Shown here: in pieces, positions 1 to 6,635 of the stretch
Numbering within the stretch: position 1 is the stretch's first letter
Layout: each line of letters opens with the position of its first letter
Assembly: GCA_026706165.1 (NCBI GenBank)
Contig: JAPOZF010000003.1
Coordinates: 1 to 7,420 of the forward strand
Source of the DNA: Gemmatimonadota bacterium
GTDB lineage: Bacteria; Latescibacterota; UBA2968; UBA8231
Direction: 5' to 3'
DNA: 7,420 bases
The notes under the pieces: generated by a model
The model's input: the letters and a program-made list of their open reading frames with translations, nothing else
What the model was told of the DNA's origin: nothing
Databases searched by the model: none
Translations under genes and position numbers: made by a program

Positions 1-172
1 GGTGGGGGACCGTCACCCACAAAGCGACCGCGGCCACCGACTCTCCGGGCAGGGGCTCCTGCATGGCGAACGCGGCGGCAAGGGCTGCGAACGGCAACGC
101 CAGGAACCAGATGAAGTCGGTCCTGAGGTCGACGATGCAGGCGGTTTTGAAGCGGGCGGCAGGGTTGCCCAT
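1..172 (-). CDS. N-terminus of a small membrane protein, cut by the left edge
   Basis: Read on the minus strand from an ATG at 172, this frame stays open for 57 codons to the window edge. Nearly every codon ends in G or C, as in the other real genes here. An AAGGA Shine-Dalgarno sequence (179-183 on the plus strand) lies 6 bases before the ATG and supports this start. The first 18 residues are polar (MGNPAARFKTACIVDLRTD). A hydrophobic helix follows at about residues 20-36 (FIWFLALPFAALAAAFAM), then a short polar loop and the start of a second hydrophobic stretch at about 46-56. This looks like an inner-membrane protein with a cytoplasmic N-terminus and several helices, most of it outside the window. 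I do not recognise the family and assign no function. It is divergent from the foldase gene at 392. Confidence 0.72.
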   Translation of the reverse strand, partial: MGNPAARFKTACIVDLRTDFIWFLALPFAALAAAFAMQEPLPGESVAAVALWVTVPH

Positions 173-391
173 TGCTATTCCTTACGGCTCACGGTCCTGG
201 TGTCCCGCAGAAATATGTCGACATTGGGAAGCCGGTTCATCCCGGCTCACGGCGTTGCCCTCACGGGCCGTACACCTCGGTACGAATCGCTCTGGTGTCT
301 TGGGAGCCCGGCGCCTCGGCATCCGGTAATTTCAATATCTCCGCGACGGAAACACTGGTCTTAAAATTCTCAAATCGAGAGGTGCCCGGCA
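173..391. other. Divergent intergenic region with two short inverted repeats
   Basis: These 219 bases separate the minus-strand membrane gene from the plus-strand foldase gene and should contain both promoters. Two small hairpins are visible: AGCCGG at 230-235 pairs with CCGGCT at 242-247 over a 6-base loop, and CGTAC at 269-273 pairs with GTACG at 280-284. The 9-mer GGCTCACGG occurs twice (186-194 and 244-252). No well-spaced -35/-10 pair stands out. The AT-rich stretch just before the foldase gene (about 326-376) is the likeliest place for its promoter. Plus-strand open frames here lack ribosome binding sites and gene-like codon use and were not accepted. Confidence 0.4.
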
Positions 392-1753
392 ATGACGCTC
401 CCCCTTCTGTTCTTCGCCCCCATGCTCGCTGCCGGATGCGGCCAGGCCGGTCCGCCGGATCCACCGCCGCCGGTCATCCTCGCCCGCGTCGACACCGTGG
501 CGATCACCTCCGCCGACTTCGAGCAGGCCGTGGCCAGGATCGACGTCTCCGGCGACGACAACACCCTGGAGCAATGGCGCCACCGCCTCCAGCTCCTCAT
601 CGACCGGCAGCTGCTGCTGATGGAAGCCCGCAAACGGGGGTTCCACGACGACCCGCGGGTGCTGGACGGGGTGGTTCAGTGGCGGCGCTCGCGGTTGTTG
701 AAAGGCCTGATCGACCGCGAGGCTGGAACCCGGCTAGCCGACGAAGAGGAGGTCCGCGATTTCTTCCTCCTTTCAGGGGCGGGCCGCGAGGTGCAGGTCG
801 GCCGCTTGGTGATCTCCGCGCGGGACCGCGCCGAGGAGGCTCTCGACCTTGCCCGCAAGGGGGGCATCGGCTTCGAGGAGTTGCAGGCCAGGTACGGAAA
901 CGCAGCCTTGGAAGATGACGGCGGGCACCTGCGCTGGCTGAGCCTTCTGTCGGTGAGCGAACCCCTTCTGCAGTCGCTGCTTGTCTCGGGACGGGGATCC
1001 GCCGAGCTGATCCCCGGGGAGAAGGGATACACCCTGTTCGTGGCGGTGGCCGAGCGCACGGCGACGTTCGGGGAACGCCGCGAGCAGACGGAGCGGGCCC
1101 TGGCCCATCGCCGCCGGGAAGAAACCTGCCGGGCGCTCGTCCAAAGGCTCTCGGAGAAATACGGTGCAGCCATAAACCGACTGGTCGCCGGGACCTCGCC
1201 CCGCGGTTCCAAAACCATCCCGGAGGAGGTACTGGTGCGCAGCTCTCTGGCCGACTGGACAGTTGGGGAGTTCGCGGAGGTTTCCGCTTCCCTGGCGCCC
1301 CGGGACCGCGGCCTGCTGGGCCGGGACAGCTCCATGAAGGACCGCATCCTGTTTGCATTCGCAATCGATCGGTTGGTGGAGCGGGAAGCCGCGGAGGCCG
1401 GGCTCGAACAGGTTCCCGCTGCCGAGGAGCAGATGGAACGGGACCGCCGGGCGATCGAAGCTCTGTGGAAGGAAGAGGCCCTTGATCGCATTGGGGTTAC
1501 CGATGCGGAGATACGGGAGTATTTCGCCAGGCACCGAGACCGCTACCCGCCGGACCTCGCTGCCTCCGGGGGGGCGGCGGCGGTCTGGGACCAAGTCATT
1601 CGCGAACTCAGGGAAGAGCGGGCGCAGGCGCTGTTCCCCGTATACATCGCCGGGTTGCGGAGCCGTTACCAATCCCTCGTGGAGGTGTACGAGGAACCCT
1701 TTCTCTCACTGGTGTCGAGTCTGAGAAGAGAACGGGCCCCGGTCCCGTTCTGA
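392..1753 (+). CDS. Lipoprotein foldase of the SurA/PpiC (parvulin) type
   Basis: A 453-residue predicted periplasmic chaperone and peptidyl-prolyl cis-trans isomerase that would help exported proteins fold. ATG 392 is preceded by GAGAGGTG (377-384), and an in-frame TAA at 362 rules out an earlier start. Residues 3-15 are hydrophobic and end in a lipobox-like LAAGC with Cys16, so membrane anchoring by lipid is likely, although the usual N-terminal positive charges are missing. A helical SurA_N-like segment spans about 30-130. A divergent parvulin domain spans about 133-225: the FEELQARYGN stretch, DDGGHLRWLS in place of the usual GGDLGWFS, then a hydrophobic strand LFVAVAER. Residues about 270-430 look like a second chaperone segment with no isomerase domain (IDRLVEREAAEAG; TDAEIREYFARHRDRY). 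Isomerase activity is uncertain because the domain is divergent; a pure chaperone is possible. The family is fairly sure, the client unknown. Confidence 0.82.
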   Translation: MTLPLLFFAPMLAAGCGQAGPPDPPPPVILARVDTVAITSADFEQAVARIDVSGDDNTLEQWRHRLQLLIDRQLLLMEARKRGFHDDPRVLDGVVQWRRSRLLKGLIDREAGTRLADEEEVRDFFLLSGAGREVQVGRLVISARDRAEEALDLARKGGIGFEELQARYGNAALEDDGGHLRWLSLLSVSEPLLQSLLVSGRGSAELIPGEKGYTLFVAVAERTATFGERREQTERALAHRRREETCRALVQRLSEKYGAAINRLVAGTSPRGSKTIPEEVLVRSSLADWTVGEFAEVSASLAPRDRGLLGRDSSMKDRILFAFAIDRLVEREAAEAGLEQVPAAEEQMERDRRAIEALWKEEALDRIGVTDAEIREYFARHRDRYPPDLAASGGAAAVWDQVIRELREERAQALFPVYIAGLRSRYQSLVEVYEEPFLSLVSSLRRERAPVPF

Positions 1754-1775
1754 GGGACTTTGAATGGGTTTTTTT
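1729..1775 (+). terminator. Possible weak terminator at the end of the foldase gene
   Basis: AGAACGGG (1729-1736) and CCCGTTCT (1744-1751) form a perfect 8-bp stem with a 7-base loop that covers the last codons and the first base of the TGA stop. A run of seven T lies at 1769-1775, but 17 bases beyond the stem rather than directly after it, so this is not a standard intrinsic terminator. It could weaken read-through into the next gene or protect the mRNA 3' end. Confidence 0.33.
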
Positions 1776-1845
1776 CAGGTTGGAAAAGCGGTAAGTTTCG
1801 TTACGACCCACCTGCCCGGTTCCATCTGGTTTCCGCTTTGGATTC

Positions 1846-1854
1846 AGGAGGTGA
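1846..1854 (+). promoter_or_regulatory. Near-perfect Shine-Dalgarno site
   Basis: AGGAGGTGA matches the 16S rRNA 3' end over nine bases. Its GGAGG core (1847-1851) sits 6 bases before the ATG at 1858. It fixes the start of the secreted protein and is much stronger than the sites of the neighbouring genes, which suggests efficient translation. Confidence 0.85.
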
Positions 1855-1857
1855 GAG

Positions 1858-2682
1858 ATGAAGTTTCTGGTGTTCGTACTGGCCGTTATGGCTGGGCGGG
1901 AAGCCGTGGCGGACAGAAACGATGAGTCAGATCCCTTTCTCCGGCAACTCAATTCAAGGGATTTCCTCCCATTGGCGGTGGAGAATCGCTGGACCTACAC
2001 CCATGTCTACCGGAACGAAACTTATTTCGAGGACGCTCCAGGGGTTTTCCCGGATATCGACCCGGCTGATCTGAAGCAGTTCGAGGTGCCCGGCTACCCA
2101 TTCGGGGAGGGATTTTCCGTGCCCCCGGAATCTCTCCTGTTTCCGGATGAAAGAGAGCTTGTCATCGAGATCACGCATACTGAAACAATCGAGGGATTCG
2201 AATATTTCGTTTTCAGTGAACCGGACTATGAATGGCCCCCGTCGCCGGATGGTTTTCTGTCCGGACAAAAGGTGCGCGTGACCGAAGACCGGATACTGGT
2301 TTTCCGGCGGCAAGGGCAGGATCAACCGTTGTATGGATTCGGCATGACGTGGTTTGAAACAGGATCCGACTCCCCCAAAAAAGAGATTTGGTGGGAGGGA
2401 AACCTGAGAACCGGGATCGAAAAGGTCGGCTTCAACTTTGGATATCAGCCGGGAAACTGGGAGATTTCGTTTGCCTCCGGGTATGGAGCAGGACTCGGGA
2501 TCTACTACCTGCTCCATCCTGGAACAGAGCTCAGCATGTTTGAAAACCGCCTGGTTCCTGTCTCAGCCACGATTTCGGGAAATGAAATCCTGTACGAAGA
2601 GCTCGCTTCTTCGAGACCCCGGACCAGTGTCCGCCCTGAATCCTGGGGAAGCCTGAAGCAGGGGTTGGGATCCTTCCCTTGA
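1858..2682 (+). CDS. Secreted protein of unknown function, low GC
   Basis: A 274-residue protein that I do not recognise by name. The start is fixed by the strong ribosome binding site at 1846-1854. The N-terminus (MKFLVFVLAVMAG, then REAVA before Asp19) reads as a short signal peptide, so the product is probably periplasmic or secreted. A FLPLAVENRWTY segment at about 36-47 resembles the FPL-x-G-N-x-W-x-Y motif near the mature N-terminus of many uncharacterised exported bacterial proteins. The rest is rich in aromatic and acidic residues with alternating strand-like pattern (ITHTETIEGFEYFVFSE at about 102-118; EIWWEGNLRTGIEKVGFNFG later), suggesting a beta-rich fold. It has no visible catalytic motif and no helix apart from the signal. 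Its base composition is clearly lower in GC than both neighbours. The foldase gene lies 104 bases upstream on the same strand. Confidence 0.78.
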   Translation: MKFLVFVLAVMAGREAVADRNDESDPFLRQLNSRDFLPLAVENRWTYTHVYRNETYFEDAPGVFPDIDPADLKQFEVPGYPFGEGFSVPPESLLFPDERELVIEITHTETIEGFEYFVFSEPDYEWPPSPDGFLSGQKVRVTEDRILVFRRQGQDQPLYGFGMTWFETGSDSPKKEIWWEGNLRTGIEKVGFNFGYQPGNWEISFASGYGAGLGIYYLLHPGTELSMFENRLVPVSATISGNEILYEELASSRPRTSVRPESWGSLKQGLGSFP

Positions 2683-2847
2683 GGAGGCCAGATCCGGGGC
2701 ACTGCTCCCAATCGGTTGCACGGGGAAGTAGGGCAGTTGAGAGCGCACCGCTCAGCTGCTTCCTCCTCGGCAAACTCAAAAAGCTGTAATCGTCCGGCCT
2801 GCATTTCACCTTTCGCGCGCAGGGCCTGTTGCAACGACTTCGGTACC
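2683..2847 (+). other. Intergenic region before the TPR lipoprotein gene
   Basis: These 165 bases carry no convincing plus-strand gene. The TPR reading frame can be extended back to a TTG at 2716, but those codons encode an unlikely polar, Cys-rich leader in front of an obvious signal peptide. TGTAAT at 2785-2790 is a fair -10 element, but no matching -35 box lies at the right distance. On the minus strand, a small open frame with its own AGGTGA site begins at 2804 and is discussed in the findings. Confidence 0.4.
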
Positions 2848-4419
2848 ATGATTGCCTTTGCAGCTCTGACCGTCTCCCTGTTTCTGCTGTCCGCATGCGA
2901 ACGCCAGCCCGAGCCGGACGGTGTCGAAAGCGGTCCCGGAGCGCCTCATGCCGCCCCTGCCTCGTCGTCCGCCGTCGACGCCGCCGGCCTGCGCGGCAGC
3001 CTGATGTCGGCTCCGCTCTCGGTGCCGCGGATCCATGTCGGCGAGGGGGATTCCGAGCCGGACCTGCCTCCCGGGGGCCTCCTGCGGTTGCGGGCCCTCG
3101 TCCGGGCGGACTCGAGCGACCGGGACTCCCGCTACTGGCTGGCGGAAGCCCTGCGCCGGGACCGCGACTACCGCGGCGCCGAGGAGCAGTTCAGGGCGGC
3201 GGTCCGCTTCGATCCGGGGCACACCGATTCCTGGATGGGCCTGGGGCGGACGCTCGCGGCCGTGGGGCGTAACGAGGACGCCGCCGCCATACTGGAAAAC
3301 GCCCGGGAGGCGGCGCCCCCCACCGCCGGGCTGCATTTCCTCCAGGGCCTCGTCGCCGCCCGCCTGGAGCGCTGGGAGCAGGCCGCCGCCGCATTCGACC
3401 GGGCAGCGGCAATCGATCCGTCACCTGACCGGGTGCACTTCGAGCTCGCCGAAACTCACCTGCGCCAGGGCTTGGATTCCCTGGCGGTCGCCGCCCTGCG
3501 GCGTGGGCTCGATCATATCCCGGAGAGCATCGGGCTCCGGCTGCGGCTCGCCGAGTTGCTGAGCGAGGCCGGCGACTACGAGGGGGCACTGGAGCAGGCC
3601 GCCCGGCTAGCCCGGGAGAATCCCGCCTTCTTCCCCGCGCACGCCGCCATGGCCAGGATTCACCGCCGGGGCGGCGACCTGGCATCCGCAGGCGCGGCAG
3701 TCGAAGCCGGCACGGAGATCGACTCGCTGAAGATCGACCTCGCCGCGGAGCGGGGCATCCTGCTGGTCGAGGAAGGGCGCGAGGCCGAGGCCGTTCCCTG
3801 GCTGGAAAGGGCGGTCTTCGGGGATCCCGACCTGCTCGAAGCCTGTGCCGCTCTGGGGAGGGCGTACCGGCGCATCGGCGCGGAGGACAAGGCGCGGCTG
3901 ATGGCGGAATACGTCGAGCACCTCAGCGATCACCGGGAGGAGATCCGGCGGCTGAAGGTCGCCATAGCCCTCGATCAGACAGACGGCGCCGCCTTTCTCG
4001 GGCTCGGCAGTCTCTACTCCCACCTGGTGCGGCCGCTGGCCGCCTCGCAGGCGCTCGAAGTCGGACTGCAGATCCTTCCAGGAGACGTCGAGGCGCTCGG
4101 CAACCTCGCCTTCGTGTTCCTCGGCATGGGCCAGCTTCCGCGCGCCGTCGAGACGTACGAACGCCTGCTGGCGATCGACTCGACCCGGGTATCGGCCCAC
4201 GCCGGCCTCGGAGGGGCACTCGCCCTCTCCGGGGAGCCCGGGCGCGCCGTGGCAGCATTCGAGCGCGCCCTGGCCCTCGAGCCCGGGTACGGGCCGGCGC
4301 ACATGGGCCTGGCCCGGGTGTACGGACAGCTGGGGCGGGCGGAAGAAGCCGCTGCGGCCATGGCGGAGTTCGAACGGCTGCGGAAATCGCAACCCGTTCC
4401 TTCCCCGGGGGATCACTGA
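2848..4419 (+). CDS. TPR-repeat lipoprotein
   Basis: A 523-residue protein built mostly of tetratricopeptide repeats, which are helix pairs used as protein-binding scaffolds. I chose ATG 2848 because it gives a clean lipoprotein signal: residues 1-16 are hydrophobic and end LLSA before Cys17. The ribosome binding site is weak. Residues 18-85 are a low-complexity, Ala/Pro-rich linker. Repeats run from about 92 to 510, with the TPR pattern clearest at 92-123 (YWLAEALRRDRDYRGAEEQF), 126-157, 160-192, 195-225, 229-260, 413-445, 448-480 and 482-510. The middle (about 265-400) is more divergent but still helical, with repeat-like spacing. It has no enzyme motif, and a role as an envelope assembly or scaffold protein is inference only. 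GC is very high. It converges on the membrane protein gene that ends at 4614, and a decayed copy of its last codons follows immediately. Confidence 0.85.
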   Translation: MIAFAALTVSLFLLSACERQPEPDGVESGPGAPHAAPASSSAVDAAGLRGSLMSAPLSVPRIHVGEGDSEPDLPPGGLLRLRALVRADSSDRDSRYWLAEALRRDRDYRGAEEQFRAAVRFDPGHTDSWMGLGRTLAAVGRNEDAAAILENAREAAPPTAGLHFLQGLVAARLERWEQAAAAFDRAAAIDPSPDRVHFELAETHLRQGLDSLAVAALRRGLDHIPESIGLRLRLAELLSEAGDYEGALEQAARLARENPAFFPAHAAMARIHRRGGDLASAGAAVEAGTEIDSLKIDLAAERGILLVEEGREAEAVPWLERAVFGDPDLLEACAALGRAYRRIGAEDKARLMAEYVEHLSDHREEIRRLKVAIALDQTDGAAFLGLGSLYSHLVRPLAASQALEVGLQILPGDVEALGNLAFVFLGMGQLPRAVETYERLLAIDSTRVSAHAGLGGALALSGEPGRAVAAFERALALEPGYGPAHMGLARVYGQLGRAEEAAAAMAEFERLRKSQPVPSPGDH

Positions 4420-4420
4420 G
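4351..4420 (+). repeat. Direct repeat, first copy (3' end of the TPR gene)
   Basis: These 70 bases encode the last 22 residues and stop of the TPR protein plus one base. They align without gaps to 4449-4518 with 58 of 70 identical by hand count. The final ten bases (GATCACTGAG) are the same in both copies. Confidence 0.85.
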
Positions 4421-4430
4421 CCAACTCGCC

Positions 4431-4518
4431 GCCCGGCCTGTCCGGACAGCCGCGGCCAAGGGGGAGTTCGGACGGCTGCAGAAATCCCAACCGGCCCCTT
4501 CTCCGGAAGATCACTGAG
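4431..4518 (+). pseudogene. Decayed second copy of the TPR gene 3' end
   Basis: Bases 4449-4518 repeat 4351-4420 at 58 of 70 positions. Resemblance continues back to 4431 (GCCCGG, TGT and CGGACAGC are shared with 4312-4330), with about 20 bases of the original (around 4331-4350) missing from this copy. Read in its own frame it encodes GEFGRLQKSQPAPSPEDH and then TGA, against AEFERLRKSQPVPSPGDH in the intact gene. The second copy is 98 bases downstream and therefore in a different frame, so it is not reached by read-through of the TPR stop. It has no start codon or ribosome binding site and is best read as a remnant of a tandem duplication or of a lost neighbouring paralogue. Confidence 0.75.
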
Positions 4519-4613
4519 CATACACGCCAGTCCGGCCCTCCCGGGCCCCCGCGGCCCTGATGGCGGCCACCCCTGACCGCTCCCGCCGGGAACCCCCCTC
4601 AGCGGTTGTCTCC
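4519..4613. other. Convergent gap between the TPR and membrane protein genes
   Basis: About 95 GC-rich bases between two convergent genes. Two modest inverted repeats are visible: GGCCC/GGGCC (4534-4538 with 4543-4547) and ACCGCT/AGCGGT (4576-4581 with 4601-4606, 19-base loop). Neither is followed by a T run on either strand, so I cannot call an intrinsic terminator. No gene is seen. Confidence 0.4.
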
Positions 4614-6542
4614 CTACATCTGCGTGATCAGGGTTCCCCGTTCCCCCGAAATCCAGAAGACGATCCACCAGAAACCGGCGACGCTCGCCTCGCCGACGAT
4701 CAGTCCGAGGAAGAAGGTCTTGAGGTTCTGAAAGGTCCTCCCCCCCCAGGTCTTGAGGACGACCGCCTTCAGCAGCCAGGCGACGAAGGCGGAGAACCAC
4801 AGCATCCCGGTGAGGAAGCCGGTGCCGATGGCGAAGCCGATCGGGTGCAGCGGCCACCAGAACCATCGGTGCTGCGCCCACACGAGGAAGAACTGCGCCG
4901 CACCCCCGACCGCGGTGAAGAACCAGCCGCGCATGTAGGCCCCCGGCATCTCGGTCATGACCGGGGGCAGCAGCTGCCACCCGTGGACGCCGACCCAGTT
5001 GATGTTGAAAAGGTTCAGGGCGCCGTGCTCGTGGGTCATCGTCATGATCATCCAGGTGCCGGAGAGGAACGTCGCCGCCAGGGCGATCATCAGCCCCCAG
5101 AACAGCCGGCCCTTGGGTCCGCGGACGCGCTCGGCCAGTCTCAGGGCGTTGGAGCAGGCGATCATCGGCGACTGGCGCATCTCTCCCTGCCAGACCAGGG
5201 TGAAGTTGAGCGCCACGATCCCCCTGGCGCCGAGAATGCCGGTGCCGAACCCGGAGATGACGAAGAACTCCGGCACCAGGGGGCCCCGCGCCGAGGCGAC
5301 CCCCGCCCCGGTCACCACCCGCGTGATGAAGATGTACCAGCACAGTCCGACGAACAGCACGATCGGGATGACCACCGCGGGAACCCCGGTGCGCCACAGC
5401 CAAAGGGCAAAGAAGACCATCCCCGCGGCGAAGCCGACCACCGCGGTGCGGTAGCTGAGCAGCTCCTCGGCATCGGCCGGGTCGCGGGTGCCGGACCAGG
5501 CCTTGAGCGCCGCTTCCCTGAGGTGGCGGCGCGCGCTCCAGACGACGAAGAGGACGAAGACGATCGCAGCCCCGGTCGCCTGGTGGGTGATGTCGGTCTC
5601 GGCGCCCCCTCCCTCGTACGCGCTCAGCACCTCGTTGCCGGCGATCCCGAGAGTGGTGAAGACCGCCCTCTGGATCTTGAAGAGGACGAAGAAGAACCAG
5701 ATGCTGAAGGTGATGTCGAGGTTGACGAGGAAGAAGAAGCCGACCCAGGCGAAGCTGAAGACGATCGGCAGGTTCACGCTGGGGCCGGCAAGCGGAATGT
5801 GCCCGTGGTGGAAGGGGAAAGCGGGAATCACCGGGTGGAAATGGTGCAGGCCGGCGAGGCTGAAAAGGCAGAACGGGATGGAGAACCCGATCCACATGGT
5901 CCTGTCCCGGAAGAACGGGGCGATCAGTCCGCGGCCCCCCTCCTCGATCATCCGCTCCGGCAGCTGCATCATCGGGTAGGTCAGGCGCTCGTGGGACGAC
6001 CACTGGCGGTGGAAGATGGCGCTCAGGCAGATCAGCATGAAGCCGATGACGAGGAAGAAGAGGAACCAGTTCGCCAGCGGCTCCACCCAGGCGCCCCACT
6101 GCAGCGGCATCCCCTCGGGGAGCCCCTCGTAGTAATGCTTGATCGCGGTGAGATCGTGGGGAGCGATCCACTCGGGGATCCAGTCGAGGTACATCTCCCC
6201 GAAGCGGTTCTCCGGGGTGGCGTGGTAGAAGGGCCAGACCATGGTGCCGAACAGGAAGAAGAGGAACCCCCAGGTCGGCACCGTCAGCGACATCAGCATC
6301 ATCGCGTACACGAGGACGAGGTCCGCCCTCGAGAGGGCGAGCGGCCGCGCCGCGAGGCGGAGAACGCTGTTGACGAACAGGGTGACGACGAGGAACAGGA
6401 ATACGGCCGCCGGAGAAGAGGGGTTGAACCCGATCTCGGCGTACGCGTGCATCATGCCGTAGGTGCCGACGAGGCCGATGAAGACCGACAGCGATGTGCC
6501 GAACAGCAGGCCCTTGAGGCTGAACGGCGATCCGGTTTGCAT
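4614..6542 (-). CDS. Large polytopic membrane protein, DUF6785-like, transporter-like
   Basis: A 642-residue inner-membrane protein with roughly 12-14 hydrophobic helices, at about 10-33, 43-64, 76-101, 156-178, 216-235, 257-288 (long), 321-337, 364-408 (two), 480-502, 538-555, 563-592 and 605-632. The ATG at 6542 is preceded by GAGGAA (6553-6558) at 10 bases. Length, helix layout and the loop HERLTYPMMQLPERMI (184-199) match what I recall of the uncharacterised DUF6784/DUF6785 family, whose members resemble oligopeptide-transporter-type proteins. This assignment is from memory. A loop at 233-248 carries six histidines. There is no ATP-binding cassette or other energy-coupling domain, so secondary transport would be the natural guess, but substrate and activity are unknown. 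It is divergent from the flavodoxin-like gene, 93 bases away, and convergent with the TPR gene. Confidence 0.8.
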   Translation of the reverse strand: MQTGSPFSLKGLLFGTSLSVFIGLVGTYGMMHAYAEIGFNPSSPAAVFLFLVVTLFVNSVLRLAARPLALSRADLVLVYAMMLMSLTVPTWGFLFFLFGTMVWPFYHATPENRFGEMYLDWIPEWIAPHDLTAIKHYYEGLPEGMPLQWGAWVEPLANWFLFFLVIGFMLICLSAIFHRQWSSHERLTYPMMQLPERMIEEGGRGLIAPFFRDRTMWIGFSIPFCLFSLAGLHHFHPVIPAFPFHHGHIPLAGPSVNLPIVFSFAWVGFFFLVNLDITFSIWFFFVLFKIQRAVFTTLGIAGNEVLSAYEGGGAETDITHQATGAAIVFVLFVVWSARRHLREAALKAWSGTRDPADAEELLSYRTAVVGFAAGMVFFALWLWRTGVPAVVIPIVLFVGLCWYIFITRVVTGAGVASARGPLVPEFFVISGFGTGILGARGIVALNFTLVWQGEMRQSPMIACSNALRLAERVRGPKGRLFWGLMIALAATFLSGTWMIMTMTHEHGALNLFNINWVGVHGWQLLPPVMTEMPGAYMRGWFFTAVGGAAQFFLVWAQHRWFWWPLHPIGFAIGTGFLTGMLWFSAFVAWLLKAVVLKTWGGRTFQNLKTFFLGLIVGEASVAGFWWIVFWISGERGTLITQM

Positions 6543-6564
6543 CGCGAAGGGGTTCCTCTATAAT
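6536..6564 (+). promoter_or_regulatory. Sigma-70-like promoter for the flavodoxin-like operon
   Basis: TTTGCA (6536-6541, four of six bases of the -35 consensus) is followed after exactly 17 bases by a perfect TATAAT (6559-6564). Transcription would start near 6571 and give a leader of about 65 bases before the ATG at 6636. The -35 box overlaps the ATG (6540-6542) of the divergent membrane protein gene. In sequence this GC-rich, such a perfect -10 with correct spacing is unlikely to be chance. Confidence 0.6.
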
Positions 6565-6579
6565 TGCGCGGCGGTCACT

Positions 6580-6606
6580 GCCGGCCCCTGAAGCGGGGTC
6601 TCCGGC
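6580..6606 (+). other. Leader hairpin before the flavodoxin-like gene
   Basis: GCCGGCCCC (6580-6588) can pair with GGGG (6595-6598) and CCGGC (6602-6606), giving a nine-pair stem with a 3-base bulge and a 6-base loop. It lies between the predicted transcription start and the ribosome binding region (about 6617-6627). It has no T run, so it is not a terminator. It could be an RNA-stability element, or its arms could be DNA half-sites; neither is shown. Confidence 0.35.
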
Positions 6607-6635
6607 GTCCGGCGGGAAGGGGATGGAATGTAGCC

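Noticed and set aside
172..918. Plus-strand open frame overlapping the start of the foldase gene
   Set aside because: The encoded protein is almost all Arg, Gly, Pro and Ala, and it conflicts with the foldase gene, which has a signal sequence, a ribosome binding site and domain matches.
2716..2847. Upstream extension of the TPR protein to a TTG start
   Set aside because: The added 44 residues would bury an evident lipoprotein signal peptide (LLSAC at Cys17 from ATG 2848), and the TTG lacks a good ribosome binding site.
4576..4606. ACCGCT/AGCGGT inverted repeat downstream of the membrane protein gene as a terminator
   Set aside because: Only a 6-bp stem with a 19-base loop and no T run on the transcribed side.
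3607..6171. An 854-codon open frame on the minus strand spanning the TPR gene and most of the membrane protein gene
   Set aside because: It overlaps two well-supported genes, crosses their convergent gap and has Arg/Pro/Gly-rich content with no recognisable domain.
4560..6563. A 667-codon open frame on the plus strand lying opposite the membrane protein gene
   Set aside because: It is antisense to a gene with clear membrane helices, has no ribosome binding site, and encodes an implausible run of Asp, Glu, Arg, His and Pro. This is the usual shadow of a GC-rich hydrophobic gene.
6564..6635. Upstream extension of the flavodoxin-like protein to a TTG start
   Set aside because: That TTG overlaps the -10 box of the predicted promoter, and the flavodoxin first strand begins right after the ATG at 6636.
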